Counted from the first letter of the stretch, positions 16,410-25,547 are shown. The stretch is 64,000 nt of DNA from Parapedobacter luteus (GCF_900168055.1 NZ_FUYS01000007.1:162670-226669); one strand, 5' to 3'. Made by a program: numbers and translations. Notes: a model not told the origin generated them from the letters alone.

Positions 16410-17154
16410 AATCCCTGAGTTGGCTTCCCGTGAGGTGGATGAATACATTTTCTAATGAGGTAGCGCCGGCCACAGAGGCAATGAGCTGCTGCGGCTTACC
16501 TTCTACCACGATGCGCCCATCGTCAATGATGGCAATCCTGGTGCAGAAGTGTTGGGCTTCATTCAAGTGGTGCGAGCTGTAGATGATGGTCGTGCCCTGC
16601 GCATTAAGTTCGTGCAGTAAGGCCATGATAACCTCCTTTGATTGGACGTCCACGCCGACGGTGGGCTCGTCCAGAAACAATACGTTGGGCCGGTGCAGGA
16701 TGCCAGCCAATAGGTTGACCCTCCGTTGCATACCGCCGGAAAACGTTTTTATCGGTTTATGAGCAAAGTCCGCCAGGCCAACACGATGCAGTCCTTCCCT
16801 GATACGCTGCCGCAGATCGAGGGAAGACAGCCCATATAGGCTCCCGAAATAATAGAGGTTTTCCTCGGCACTCAAGGTGGGGTAGAGCGCGTATTCCTGC
16901 GGTACAATCCCTATCTGTTGTTGGATTTTCCTGCGGTTTTTCCGGTGGCTGAGGCCATTGAGCCACCATTCTCCCGATGTCGGTGCAATCATCCCGCATA
17001 GGATGGAAATTAGGGTGGTTTTCCCGGCACCGTTGGGGCCAAGCAAACCGAAAACTTCGTTGCGATTGATTGAAAGCGATAAGTCTTTCAATGCATACCG
17101 ATCGCTACCCCGATAATGTTTGGATAGTTGATGTATGCGGATGGTTTCCTCCAT
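16402..17154 (-). CDS. ABC transporter ATP-binding protein
   Basis: A 250-residue ATPase with Walker [10 protein letters not shown] (about 40-48), Q-loop (IGIVPQEYALY), signature FSGGMQRR, Walker B VLFLDEPTVGVD and switch His in YSSHHLNE. It is the first gene of the minus-strand operon 17154-10387. ATG 17154 is preferred to the upstream frame start because METTI-like homologous N termini start here and the extension has no domain. The long 5' region holds a tandem hairpin repeat. Confidence 0.88.
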   Translation of the reverse strand: MEETIRIHQLSKHYRGSDRYALKDLSLSINRNEVFGLLGPNGAGKTTLISILCGMIAPTSGEWWLNGLSHRKNRRKIQQQIGIVPQEYALYPTLSAEENLYYFGSLYGLSSLDLRQRIREGLHRVGLADFAHKPIKTFSGGMQRRVNLLAGILHRPNVLFLDEPTVGVDVQSKEVIMALLHELNAQGTTIIYSSHHLNEAQHFCTRIAIIDDGRIVVEGKPQQLIASVAGATSLENVFIHLTGSQLRDYA

Positions 17155-17229
17155 GGGACGAAAATAAGGTAAAAAATCCAAAAGTAACAGGCCTCTTTGC
17201 ACCGTGTCGGCCGCGGCAAATTTTCGTTT

Positions 17230-17372
17230 GTTTCCTGCTGTTGCCTTTTTGGCCTAGGAGCGTGAACGGAGTGAGCGTTCCAGCCAAAAAGGCAACAGCT
17301 GGAAACATCGTGATAGGCCTAGGATCGTGAACGGAGTGAGCGTTCCAGCCAAAAAGGCAACAGCTGGAAACA
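17230..17372. repeat. Tandem 57-bp repeat with long hairpin arms (REP-like)
   Basis: Two copies, 17251-17307 and 17316-17372, differ by one base and are 65 bases apart. Each ends in GCCAAAAAGGCAACAGCTGG. The reverse complement of that arm lies just before copy one (17230-17253, one mismatch), so the region can fold into a stem of about 23 bp with copy one or copy two. Each unit also has its own inner arms GAACG and CGTTC around GAGTGAG. It lies between the divergent ATPase and hexosaminidase genes. Confidence 0.75.
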
Positions 17373-17439
17373 CTTGATGTAGGTCGTCAGAAATTGCGAA
17401 ATGTTGTATATTGCGAAAAAAATGGCTTAAGTAACGGAT

Positions 17440-19953
17440 ATGAAATTTTTCATCGTACATTGTAATCGCTTTTTTCAATTGCTGAGCTTGGCCTGCATGG
17501 CCGCTTGTGCTTCATCGCCGGCGGTAGTTGCCGACAAGGCCCCGCTGTCACTCCAATGGGAAATCGTGGCTTCACCTCATTCAGGTACCAATCAGACGCT
17601 CTCGACGCTGACGATCACCAACCATACTGCCGATACGCTGCCCGCTACGGGCTGGACCATTTATTTCAACAACATCGGTGCCGCGGAGATTGCTGGAGCA
17701 GATACCGCCGTGGCGGGCATCAACTTCATCAATGGCGATTTTTTCTCGCTGTCTCCACAGCAGGGATGGCAACCACTCGCGCCCGGCACCACCGTACAGC
17801 TTGGTGTACTGACACGCCGGCTTAAAAACATCACGGATTTGCCCAAAGGATTTTACCTTGTGGATGGCCGCTATCCGGAGGGTGTCGCACTGCCGGTGGA
17901 CGTGAAACCATTTGAGCAGGCCGACAGCCTCGAAATTGAACTTGCAGCGCATATATTTGCCCAAAACGAATCCATCAAAGACTTGCCGCTGGTGCAACTG
18001 CCGCCCGTAATACCGACACCCGTTGCCGCTACCCTTACCACGGGTTCCTTCGCATTGGGCGCGGCTACGCCGATCGTTGCCGATCCGGCGTTCGAGCAGG
18101 AAGCCACGTACTTGCGGGATGAGCTGGGCCAGGTACTTGATCGTTTGCCCGAGCTGGCCAATGAAGGAGCGGGGGACCATGCCTTGGTACTCCGGCAGCG
18201 GGAGGGTATGCCCGCGGAGGGATATGCACTCACTGTAGATACCCGTGGCATATTGATCGAAGCGACCACGCGTGCAGGGGTTTTTTATGGTATTCAAACG
18301 CTGAAAAATCTTTTGCCGCCCACCGCATGGGGCGATAAGCAGTCAATCATCGAGATCCCCGGTGTTTCCATAACGGATGCGCCGCGATTCGCTCACCGCG
18401 CGGTGATGTTAGACGTCGCCCGTAACTTTCAGACCAAAGAACAGGTGATGAAGATTTTGGATTTGCTGGCGTTGTATAAAGTCAATGTCTTGCATTTTCA
18501 CCTCAACGAAGATGAAGCGTGGCGCTTGGAGATACCCGGATTGCCCGAGCTGACCGAGGTTGGCGCAAGGCGCGGCCATACGCTTGACGATGCGCAACAC
18601 CTCATGCCGTCGTACGGGTCGGGCCCCCAGGTAGACAACGCTACCGGCAGTGGTTTTTATAGCAGGGCAGATTACATCGAATTACTGCAATATGCCACGG
18701 CACGGCATATCCGCGTCATTCCCGAGATCGAAACGCCGGGCCATGCACGTGCCGCCATCAAATCCATGGACGCCCGCTATGCGCGCTACCTCGCACAAGG
18801 GGACAGTGCTGCGGCACGGCAGTACTTGCTGCGCGATTTGGATGATCAATCCGAATACCGCTCGGTGCAAGACTGGAACGATAATGTTATCAACGTCGCA
18901 TTACCGTCTACCTATGCGTTTTTGGAAAAAGTAGTCGATGAAGTCATTGCCATGTATCAGGAAGCCGGAGCGCCGTTGGAGACCATCCATTTCGGGGGCG
19001 ACGAGGTGCCCAACGGTGTGTGGGAGCGATCACCCGCGGCGCGGCGCTTATTGGCGTCCGAGACCAGCATTCCGCACATAAACGACCTGTGGTATTATTT
19101 TTTCAACCGCGTCAATAAGCTGGTCAAAGCGCGCGGGCTGTACCTCTCGGGCTGGGAGGAAATCGGCATGAAGAAGGCCATGGTCAACGGCCGCAGCCAA
19201 ATGGTCGTCGAACCGCGGTTTGCCAATGAAAATTTCCACACCGACGTATGGGCTAATCAGGGAATAAACGTCGATTTGGCCTACCGGCTCGCCAATGCGG
19301 GTTATAAGGTGGTGCTCACCAACGTGACGAATTTTTATTTCGACTTAGCCTATAATGAAAGCTTTTACGAGCCAGGGCAATACTGGGGCGGCTATGTGGG
19401 TGTCGAGAAGCCATTCCGTTTCGTGCCATACGACTATTATCGCAGCCTGGAGGAAGATGCACGTGGTGAACAGCTGACAGCTGCCGGCAGGGCTAATATC
19501 GTCGGGTTGCAGGCCCCATTGTGGAGCGAAATCATCACATCGCCCGAACGGATGGAATACCTGTTGCTGCCCAAACTGTTTGGCCTTGCCGAGCGGGCAT
19601 GGGCGGCCGATCCGTCGTGGGCCGCTGAACCTGACGGAGATAAAGCCAAGGCGCAGTATACCGCCGATTGGTCGGTATTTTTAAATGTTTTGGGCAAGCG
19701 CGAGTTACCCCGCCTGGATCACTACGGCGGCGGCTTTCAATACCGCATCCCCACAGCAGGTGTAACCCGGCGGGATGGTAAGTTGGCCGCCAATGTCCAG
19801 TTTCCGGGGTTCACTATTCGCTACACGACCGACGGTACGGAGCCCACGGCGCAGAGCCAGGTATATACTGAGCCCCTACCTGCGGCCGGAACCGTGGCGT
19901 TCCGCGTATTCAACGCAGCGGGAAGAGGCGGACGTACGGTTTATTGGAAATAA
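17440..19953 (+). CDS. Beta-N-acetylhexosaminidase, GH20, lipoprotein
   Basis: An 837-residue secreted enzyme. A lipoprotein-type signal ends in MAACASS. Then follow a CHB_HEX carbohydrate-binding domain (about 35-190), a GH20b domain (about 195-325), the GH20 TIM barrel (about 330-690) and a CHB_HEX_C domain (about 755-837). The catalytic Asp-Glu pair is in HFGGDEVPNGVW. It removes terminal GlcNAc/GalNAc from chitooligosaccharides or glycans in the periplasm or on the cell surface. It is the only plus-strand gene inside the minus-strand pigment cluster, and nothing else there suggests amino-sugar catabolism, so its location may be incidental. Confidence 0.9.
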   Translation: MKFFIVHCNRFFQLLSLACMAACASSPAVVADKAPLSLQWEIVASPHSGTNQTLSTLTITNHTADTLPATGWTIYFNNIGAAEIAGADTAVAGINFINGDFFSLSPQQGWQPLAPGTTVQLGVLTRRLKNITDLPKGFYLVDGRYPEGVALPVDVKPFEQADSLEIELAAHIFAQNESIKDLPLVQLPPVIPTPVAATLTTGSFALGAATPIVADPAFEQEATYLRDELGQVLDRLPELANEGAGDHALVLRQREGMPAEGYALTVDTRGILIEATTRAGVFYGIQTLKNLLPPTAWGDKQSIIEIPGVSITDAPRFAHRAVMLDVARNFQTKEQVMKILDLLALYKVNVLHFHLNEDEAWRLEIPGLPELTEVGARRGHTLDDAQHLMPSYGSGPQVDNATGSGFYSRADYIELLQYATARHIRVIPEIETPGHARAAIKSMDARYARYLAQGDSAAARQYLLRDLDDQSEYRSVQDWNDNVINVALPSTYAFLEKVVDEVIAMYQEAGAPLETIHFGGDEVPNGVWERSPAARRLLASETSIPHINDLWYYFFNRVNKLVKARGLYLSGWEEIGMKKAMVNGRSQMVVEPRFANENFHTDVWANQGINVDLAYRLANAGYKVVLTNVTNFYFDLAYNESFYEPGQYWGGYVGVEKPFRFVPYDYYRSLEEDARGEQLTAAGRANIVGLQAPLWSEIITSPERMEYLLLPKLFGLAERAWAADPSWAAEPDGDKAKAQYTADWSVFLNVLGKRELPRLDHYGGGFQYRIPTAGVTRRDGKLAANVQFPGFTIRYTTDGTEPTAQSQVYTEPLPAAGTVAFRVFNAAGRGGRTVYWK

Positions 19954-19965
19954 TCCAAGCAGGCG

Positions 19966-20961
19966 TTAAATATCCCGCCGGAGCTGCGTGAAAAACTGTT
20001 TTTCCCGTTCCGCGATAGTGGCCAGCTGTCCGGCAAGCTTGTCATACCGGTCCGCGTCGGGATTGCGGTTTTTATAAATGCGGGAGATGTCCAATGCAAA
20101 ATCCCGCCAGGCGTCGCCAATGGCCGTCATTTCAGCCGATCGCTGCCGGAGTATGGGCATATCGAGCAACGTCGCGGCTTCCTGTAGGAAGGCGGCATAG
20201 ATGAAGCGGAAGCCGCCGCCGCCGGTGCCGATTTCTTCCTGCATGCGCACGAGCTGGCCCAGGTAATGGTTGGTTTTTTTGACGCCGATGGTCGTTGGCC
20301 ATTTGCGGATATTGCGTGCCACCCATCGCATGGCTCTTACGCCTACGATCGGCACGGGCGCAAGCATGTCGTTGCAGGTCTGCCGGATACCTTTTCTGAT
20401 AGCGCGTTGGAGGTCGTAATGTTCGGGAAGCCGTTCCAGGTAATAGAGGTGTCCCTTTGGGGCTAACGCCCCCTTGGCAAAGCGAACCTGTTCGAGCTCC
20501 TGTTCGCTCAACCGCGTGGTATAGTCCATCACCGGGTCGCTGATGAGGTAGTCGCCTGCTTCCTTTCCGTATACGACGAGATTATGGGCATTGAAGTGGA
20601 AGCGGTATTCATCGGGAAAGTAAGTGAGGTGGTATACACCTACCTGCAAGCCCACGGGAATGCCTTGGCTGAGCTTTTCTTCCAGCGCAGTCCTGGCTTT
20701 TTCCGGCGATGAAAACCGCTGGTGTTTTACCCGGATACCCAGCCGCTTGGCCAATTTCCTGAATATCTGGCCCGGCATGGGGCGATAGCTGAATCCCGGA
20801 GCAAAATTGACCTTAATAAACGGCAGGTAGGTAAAAAACAGACCGCTGCCGATGCCGAACGCCAACGGCTCGGAGATGCGGACGCCACGGTGGTTCAACA
20901 AGTTCGAAATCACCCCATTCTCGCAATGGGCAGACTGGCGGTGCTCAAAAGGTATATTCAT
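19966..20961 (-). CDS. BtrH N-terminal domain protein (C39-like acyl-transfer fold)
   Basis: A 331-residue protein. The N-terminal half (about 1-150) matches the BtrH_N family, named after the butirosin acyltransferase BtrH, with Cys13 in SAHCENGVISN and His in HFNAHNLVVYG as likely catalytic residues. The second half corresponds to the DUF4872-type domain. The start overlaps the stop of the small upstream gene by four bases. Homologues occur in flexirubin clusters. It may catalyse acyl transfer or cleavage on the pigment scaffold; this is inferred from the family name only. Confidence 0.7.
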   Translation of the reverse strand: MNIPFEHRQSAHCENGVISNLLNHRGVRISEPLAFGIGSGLFFTYLPFIKVNFAPGFSYRPMPGQIFRKLAKRLGIRVKHQRFSSPEKARTALEEKLSQGIPVGLQVGVYHLTYFPDEYRFHFNAHNLVVYGKEAGDYLISDPVMDYTTRLSEQELEQVRFAKGALAPKGHLYYLERLPEHYDLQRAIRKGIRQTCNDMLAPVPIVGVRAMRWVARNIRKWPTTIGVKKTNHYLGQLVRMQEEIGTGGGGFRFIYAAFLQEAATLLDMPILRQRSAEMTAIGDAWRDFALDISRIYKNRNPDADRYDKLAGQLATIAEREKQFFTQLRRDI

Positions 20962-21371
20962 GTATCGGATTGGGGGAAGGGCGATTTCAGCTGTTCAACA
21001 GAGATGCCAAACACGCTGGCATATTTTCGGAGAATGTTTTCTTTTAGTTTCGCAAAACGTTTGGGGTGGAAATGCCGCTTGACAAGCCAGCGGTGCATGC
21101 CCACGTAGCTGGACAACAGCGACACATCCATGCGGTGCAGCTCCATGTAATACGCGATGGGACTGACTGCTCCCGCTAAAACAGCTTGCTTGGTAGCGGC
21201 TATCCGTTCGTCGATGAGTTGGAGCGATTCGTTCAATGCCAGTGTCTTTGCTTCCCACCCGCTACTGCGTACGGTGGTATATTGGCCGTTTTCGTCCACC
21301 GCATAACAAAGTTCATGTACATTCTTTTTGGCTAGACTGCCGTTGTCCTGTGGTACTTCGTCCTTCTTCAT
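20958..21371 (-). CDS. Conserved small protein of flexirubin clusters
   Basis: A 137-residue cytoplasmic protein without signal peptide. It shows KNVHELCYAVDENGQYTTV, a central helical region (LQLIDERIAATKQAVLAG) and SPIAYYMELHRMDVSLLSSYVG, then a basic segment ending in KYASVFGISVEQLKSP that looks like an HTH-type helix pair. I recognise the same pattern next to BtrH-like genes in other flexirubin clusters. Role unknown; coupled translation with the BtrH-like gene suggests a complex. Confidence 0.6.
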   Translation of the reverse strand: MKKDEVPQDNGSLAKKNVHELCYAVDENGQYTTVRSSGWEAKTLALNESLQLIDERIAATKQAVLAGAVSPIAYYMELHRMDVSLLSSYVGMHRWLVKRHFHPKRFAKLKENILRKYASVFGISVEQLKSPFPQSDT

Positions 21372-21374
21372 ACG

Positions 21375-21839
21375 TCACTGTTCGTTGGTCTGCAGTAGCA
21401 TTTTCATGGTTGCTGCAAGCGCTGTCACACCAGCTACAGTCACTTGACCCTGAATATTGCAAATTTTCAAAAAATCCGACGTAAAAACAAGCTCGGTGTG
21501 GGTATGGGTAGCCAACTGGTCACCCACTTTGGGCAGCATAGTTACCTGCAGGTCCAGGATAGTGCTGATCACGCCGAGGTTATCTTTATCCTTATCCCAA
21601 AGGACTTCATTAGGTTTGATGAAAAAATAGTTGAGGAAGATGAAGCTCGTCTGGGCAAGATTTTCCAGCATGCCCATCTCCGAAAGTATGCCTTGGTGCA
21701 CAAATAGACATTCGGGCTTTACCAGAAAAGATGTCTCCGTTTTGAGGCCATTCACCGCTACAACGCGGTCCACCATCACCATGGGGGGCCTGTGGGGAAT
21801 GAGCTCTTCAATATCAGGAAACGGGGTACGGTTATTCAA
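21375..21839 (-). CDS. 3-hydroxyacyl-ACP dehydratase-like hotdog protein (FabZ/FabA type)
   Basis: A 154-residue hotdog-fold protein. ELIPHRPPMVMVDRVV is the FabZ-type N-terminal motif with the catalytic His, and Glu in ILSEMGMLENLAQ is close to the expected second active-site residue. It would dehydrate 3-hydroxyacyl-ACP to form the conjugated double bonds of the polyene. Its start overlaps the stop of a second dehydratase gene by eight bases, so the pair probably acts as a heterodimer, as known for aryl polyene systems. Confidence 0.8.
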   Translation of the reverse strand: MNNRTPFPDIEELIPHRPPMVMVDRVVAVNGLKTETSFLVKPECLFVHQGILSEMGMLENLAQTSFIFLNYFFIKPNEVLWDKDKDNLGVISTILDLQVTMLPKVGDQLATHTHTELVFTSDFLKICNIQGQVTVAGVTALAATMKMLLQTNEQ

Positions 21840-22269
21840 GTTCTTTAGCTATGACAGTTCGCATTTCGCCGATGGCGATGATTTGTTCGCCGCATGTCAC
21901 CTCGCCGCGCACCATGGTCACCCCAAACAGTTGCTGGAGAATGGTTATGCTGGTACGGAGTTCGGCCCCCGCTTGAGGCAAACGGTATATTTCAAAATTT
22001 TTGATGGACCCGATATAGCCCATCGGCGGGTCAAGGTCGCGCAGAAAGTAGTCGTAGCCCTGGTATAGGGCAATGGTCTGGGCGAAGTGTTCAATGACAC
22101 CCGCTTCCGTGAGGTGGCCATGCCTATCGACCAGCACGTGCTTCACAGGGATTTCAAAGCTGGCAACAATGCGGTCGGTTTCATGTTCAATGAGCTTATC
22201 AACCAACACGAAAGGCGGCTGCTGGGGAATGAGCTTCCCGATAGCTTCTTTTGATGAAACAAGGCTCAT
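21832..22269 (-). CDS. 3-hydroxyacyl-ACP dehydratase-like hotdog protein, second subunit
   Basis: A 145-residue hotdog protein with KLIPQQPPFVLVDKLIEH. The position of the FabZ catalytic His is Gln here (PQQPPF in place of PHRPP), while the second motif LTEAGVIEHFAQT keeps Glu and adds His. This fits the ApeP/ApeI idea of a dehydratase pair in which only one subunit carries each catalytic residue. It lies four bases after the darB-like gene. Confidence 0.75.
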   Translation of the reverse strand: MSLVSSKEAIGKLIPQQPPFVLVDKLIEHETDRIVASFEIPVKHVLVDRHGHLTEAGVIEHFAQTIALYQGYDYFLRDLDPPMGYIGSIKNFEIYRLPQAGAELRTSITILQQLFGVTMVRGEVTCGEQIIAIGEMRTVIAKELE

Positions 22270-22273
22270 ATCA

Positions 22274-23410
22274 TCAGGTTACTTCCAACAGTGCGTAAAC
22301 ATAAGAAAATCTTCCGCTTTCGGGGACAGAAAGCAGAATTTTTTCACCCCGTTGGAGTTTCCCCGCGTTGAATAGTTCCTCCAGTTGGATATAGCTTGAG
22401 GCCGACCCCATGTTTCCGACCTTATCAAGGTTGATAAACCATTTTTCTTCGGGAATGTCAATGCCTGCGTTTTCAAATGCTTCAGCCAGTCGGTCCCGAA
22501 AAAAATAAGACGAAATGTGGGGAAGGAAGTGATCGATGTCGGTTGCCTCCACCTGATGCCTGTGCAGCACCTCTTGGATGCTTTGCACCCCTTTGGGGAT
22601 GATGTGAGCTTCCAACAGTTTGATATCCTGTTTGATAGCAAATATCGATTGGCCGAGCCAGGCTTCCGGTGGTGTGTCGCTCCAGGGAATCAATTGCCCG
22701 TCAGCTTTGATTGCTCCGGCATACATACAAGGTTCCACCTCATGGGCATATGAGATGCCGTCTACCCAATGGATGGCGAGTGAGGGCGCGCCATGGTTGG
22801 GCTGGGTGCTGAGCAGCATAGCTCCGGCACCGTCGGACAGCATCCAACGGAGGAAATCCTTTTCGAAAGCGATAAGGGGGTTCTGCTCAAGCGCGGCAAG
22901 CCGCTCCGATTCATTCGTGAATTTATCAGCCCGCAGCCAAGATGAGACCCGCTCCGATCCGGTACAGACGGCCTGCTTCGCATTTCCCGTGGCCACGGCC
23001 ATATACGCATATTTCAGTGCGTTCATCCCTGACGTGCAAATGCCCGAAGCGGAATTAATTTCCATGGGCCTGTTTTGCCATAGCCCATGTACCATGCTGG
23101 CATGAGAAGGCAGCAGTTGGTCAGGTGTAGACGTGCCGCATGAGAGCACGTCAATCCGCTGCTTGTCTGCTCCGGATTGTGCGAGCAGCCTGTTGATGGC
23201 CTCGATGGTGAGCTCCGCATTGTTGTGCGTAGGCTGCCCATCGGCATCAATGGCATAATAGCGCGATGTAATCCGGTTATTGCGCAGCACGATGGAGCGT
23301 GCCCGGGAGGGCGTACCGTTGATGACGCCCAATACCTGCTCCATGCGGTCGTTGAAAACCGGCTCATTTGGAAGGAACTTCGCGATTGAATTGATGTATA
23401 CCGTTGGCAT
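22274..23410 (-). CDS. darB: DarB-like ketoacyl synthase III for dialkylresorcinol
   Basis: A 378-residue KAS III/FabH-type condensing enzyme. Cys125 lies in ASGICTSGMN, and downstream are DHFLPHISSYF (His) and FINLDKVGNMGSAS (Asn), giving the Cys-His-Asn triad. The overall layout matches DarB, which joins two acyl units into the cyclohexenedione precursor of 2,5-dialkylresorcinols. It overlaps the darA-like gene by one base. The resorcinol is the alcohol half of flexirubin esters. Confidence 0.85.
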   Translation of the reverse strand: MPTVYINSIAKFLPNEPVFNDRMEQVLGVINGTPSRARSIVLRNNRITSRYYAIDADGQPTHNNAELTIEAINRLLAQSGADKQRIDVLSCGTSTPDQLLPSHASMVHGLWQNRPMEINSASGICTSGMNALKYAYMAVATGNAKQAVCTGSERVSSWLRADKFTNESERLAALEQNPLIAFEKDFLRWMLSDGAGAMLLSTQPNHGAPSLAIHWVDGISYAHEVEPCMYAGAIKADGQLIPWSDTPPEAWLGQSIFAIKQDIKLLEAHIIPKGVQSIQEVLHRHQVEATDIDHFLPHISSYFFRDRLAEAFENAGIDIPEEKWFINLDKVGNMGSASSYIQLEELFNAGKLQRGEKILLSVPESGRFSYVYALLEVT

Positions 23411-24345
23411 TACCGGGGTTCTTTGATATTAACAGATTGAAAGTACCGTGCCTCCTTTTTGAGGATCGAACGGAAGGGCAAATGTAGTATTAAAAATAAT
23501 AAACTCACGATAGGTGCTAGTACCCATATTGCAAAAATCAGGTAATAGTTGAAAGCCTTCAGCCAGGGCTTGCGGGCTGTCCGGCCCGGCAGCCCTTTGC
23601 TTCGAATAAGTTTTGCCCACTTGGCAAACATCGAATTAGCCCTTTTATCGGTAAAAACAAGGATAGGCTTTACGCGCACCGCCCCGTTTTCAACCAATGT
23701 CTGTTGCAATGTTGTATAGGAATTGCTTTTCAGGTGCGCCAGTACCGGTTCGCCAAACCGGCGTGATGCTTTAATGTCCTGGTCTGATACGCCGGGTTTG
23801 GGGAACAGTCCCAAGTATGAGTCTTTCTTGCCTTTCATCATCCAATGGACGATGGTGATGACGCTGATGTGGTTGAGATGGCGGTCTACCAGCACGATGT
23901 TGCCCACGTGGTGGGCGCCGATGGCATGAAGTGCCTTCTTCACCTTTTCCTGAGCCATTACCCACATATTGCGGCAATTGATGACCGTTATCACGGGTCT
24001 GCCCCGCAGGAGCATCTTGGCTTCCTCACTTTTCAGAAATGAATTGAACGGTATCGACGGCGAGAGGTACCATACCTGGTAGCCAAGGATGACCAGATCG
24101 TAATCCTGCTCATGGATTTGCCTTCCAACGGGGTGCAATGCGCAGGGAATCTGTAGGAACGATTCGGGGAAGGCATCAAAGAAGCGGTGGCTATCCCAAG
24201 GGAAGGGATAGTCCTGTACGGGCTGTATCCGATGGAAGGTGAGCGCTACATCGGTGTCAGCGGCCAACGGCTTAAGGATATTGTCCAGAATCTCCTTCTG
24301 CTGGCCCGTCTGCGTGTAATACACGACAAGAACTTTTTTTTTCAT
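23410..24345 (-). CDS. darA: DarA-like aromatase/flavoprotein for dialkylresorcinol
   Basis: A 311-residue protein with a flavodoxin-like start (KVLVVYYTQTGQQKEIL) and a C-terminal membrane helix (FAIWVLAPIVSLLFLIL). The sequence follows the dialkylresorcinol condensing enzyme DarA family, which aromatises the DarB product to the resorcinol. It shares one base with darB, so both are produced together. The membrane anchor fits work on long hydrophobic substrates at the inner membrane. Confidence 0.85.
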   Translation of the reverse strand: MKKKVLVVYYTQTGQQKEILDNILKPLAADTDVALTFHRIQPVQDYPFPWDSHRFFDAFPESFLQIPCALHPVGRQIHEQDYDLVILGYQVWYLSPSIPFNSFLKSEEAKMLLRGRPVITVINCRNMWVMAQEKVKKALHAIGAHHVGNIVLVDRHLNHISVITIVHWMMKGKKDSYLGLFPKPGVSDQDIKASRRFGEPVLAHLKSNSYTTLQQTLVENGAVRVKPILVFTDKRANSMFAKWAKLIRSKGLPGRTARKPWLKAFNYYLIFAIWVLAPIVSLLFLILHLPFRSILKKEARYFQSVNIKEPR

Positions 24346-24404
24346 ATCGTCATGCTTTTGACCGTTGTTTACAACCCTGTTACACTCCCGTCACTGATCA
24401 CCTG

Positions 24405-25271
24405 CTAAGCTTTCCAAAAATCATAATAATTAAACCATTGCAACGGATATTTTGTCAAGATTTGTTCGATACTTTGCGTATAGGCTTGGAGTAACGATTT
24501 TGCATCGCGGTGGTCAAACACGGCTTTTCGCGCATAAAGGTGGTAATGCTTGCGACGTTCGCGCATCACATAAACGAAAAGCACCGGTGTGCTTAGCCGT
24601 GAGCTGATGAGAAAAGGACCTGCCGGAAAACGGGCCGGCTGGCCGAGCAAGTCAGCCGTCAACGTCTTCGTGCCACCTACGAAGCGGTCGCCGGTGAAGC
24701 ATATGATACCCTTCTCGCCGATGACCCGGTTGATTTCAAAGACGTGCGACAGATCGTCCTTGACCACGATAAATCCCGTTTTCGGTTTGGCCATGATGCT
24801 GGCGAGGTAAGATTTGATGGCCCGTTGTTCCTCATCGGTGGTGACCAGGTGTATTTGCTTGTCAAATTCGCCCATGAAATGCTGCGACACTTCAAAATTA
24901 CCCACATGGGCGCTGATGAGTATACCAGCGCTGTTGTTTTTTGCCAACTGGCGGATGTGGTCAATTCCGTCAAACTCGTAGGTATATTTGTGGGCCAGAC
25001 CGGCAGTGATGGCTACCTTGTCGATGATGGTTTGGCCGAAGACAAAATAATTGCGGTAGGTGTTGATGAGGCTTTGCAGCCGGCTTTGCTGGCGACGGGT
25101 GCGGAAGTAGCGGTAAATGGCGCTGGTCTGCTGACGGGAAAATAAGAAGTAATACAAGGAAACAAATACCAGCAGAAGATAGGCTACGTTTATCCCTGCA
25201 TGGTTAATGAGGAAAATAAATACTTTGTATCCGGAAACCGTTCCCCTTGACTTTCCTTCCCATTCAGCCAT
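24405..25271 (-). CDS. LpxL/HtrB-like acyltransferase of the pigment cluster
   Basis: A 288-residue membrane-associated acyltransferase with one N-terminal helix (GINVAYLLLVFVSLYYFLF). The HX4(D/E) motif is ISAHVGNFEVS at about residue 120, followed by FTGDRFVGG and GPFLISSRLSTPVLFV, as in the lipid A lauroyl/myristoyl transferase family. In aryl polyene clusters such enzymes attach the polyene to a lipid acceptor. Here it is a candidate for forming the ester or anchoring the product. ACP lies directly upstream. Confidence 0.8.
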   Translation of the reverse strand: MAEWEGKSRGTVSGYKVFIFLINHAGINVAYLLLVFVSLYYFLFSRQQTSAIYRYFRTRRQQSRLQSLINTYRNYFVFGQTIIDKVAITAGLAHKYTYEFDGIDHIRQLAKNNSAGILISAHVGNFEVSQHFMGEFDKQIHLVTTDEEQRAIKSYLASIMAKPKTGFIVVKDDLSHVFEINRVIGEKGIICFTGDRFVGGTKTLTADLLGQPARFPAGPFLISSRLSTPVLFVYVMRERRKHYHLYARKAVFDHRDAKSLLQAYTQSIEQILTKYPLQWFNYYDFWKA

Positions 25272-25280
25272 TGGATATGA

Positions 25281-25532
25281 TTAGGCGATGGCGTGCAGCT
25301 TACTGCCAATTAAATCATATAGGTCGTTAAACGTGTTGACGTCAGTAAAGTCCTTGCTCTCCAGCTTGATGCCGAAATTCGATTCGATGATGACTACGAG
25401 GTCTACATAATCCAAACTGTCTAAATCGAGCGAATCCTTCAGATTTGCCTCGGCTTGGACCACTTCAGTGTCCACTTCAAATTCTTCAACTAAAAACTTA
25501 TTCGTAATGTCGATTATCTCGTCCCTACTCAT
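25281..25532 (-). CDS. Acyl carrier protein
   Basis: An 83-residue acidic ACP, phosphopantetheine site Ser39 in LDLDSLDYVDLV. It sits between the ketosynthase (16 bases upstream) and the LpxL-like acyltransferase. It is the second ACP of the cluster; two carriers would allow the aryl polyene and the alkyl chains to be built separately. Confidence 0.9.
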   Translation of the reverse strand: MSRDEIIDITNKFLVEEFEVDTEVVQAEANLKDSLDLDSLDYVDLVVIIESNFGIKLESKDFTDVNTFNDLYDLIGSKLHAIA

Positions 25533-25547
25533 GACTATGCTGCGCTA

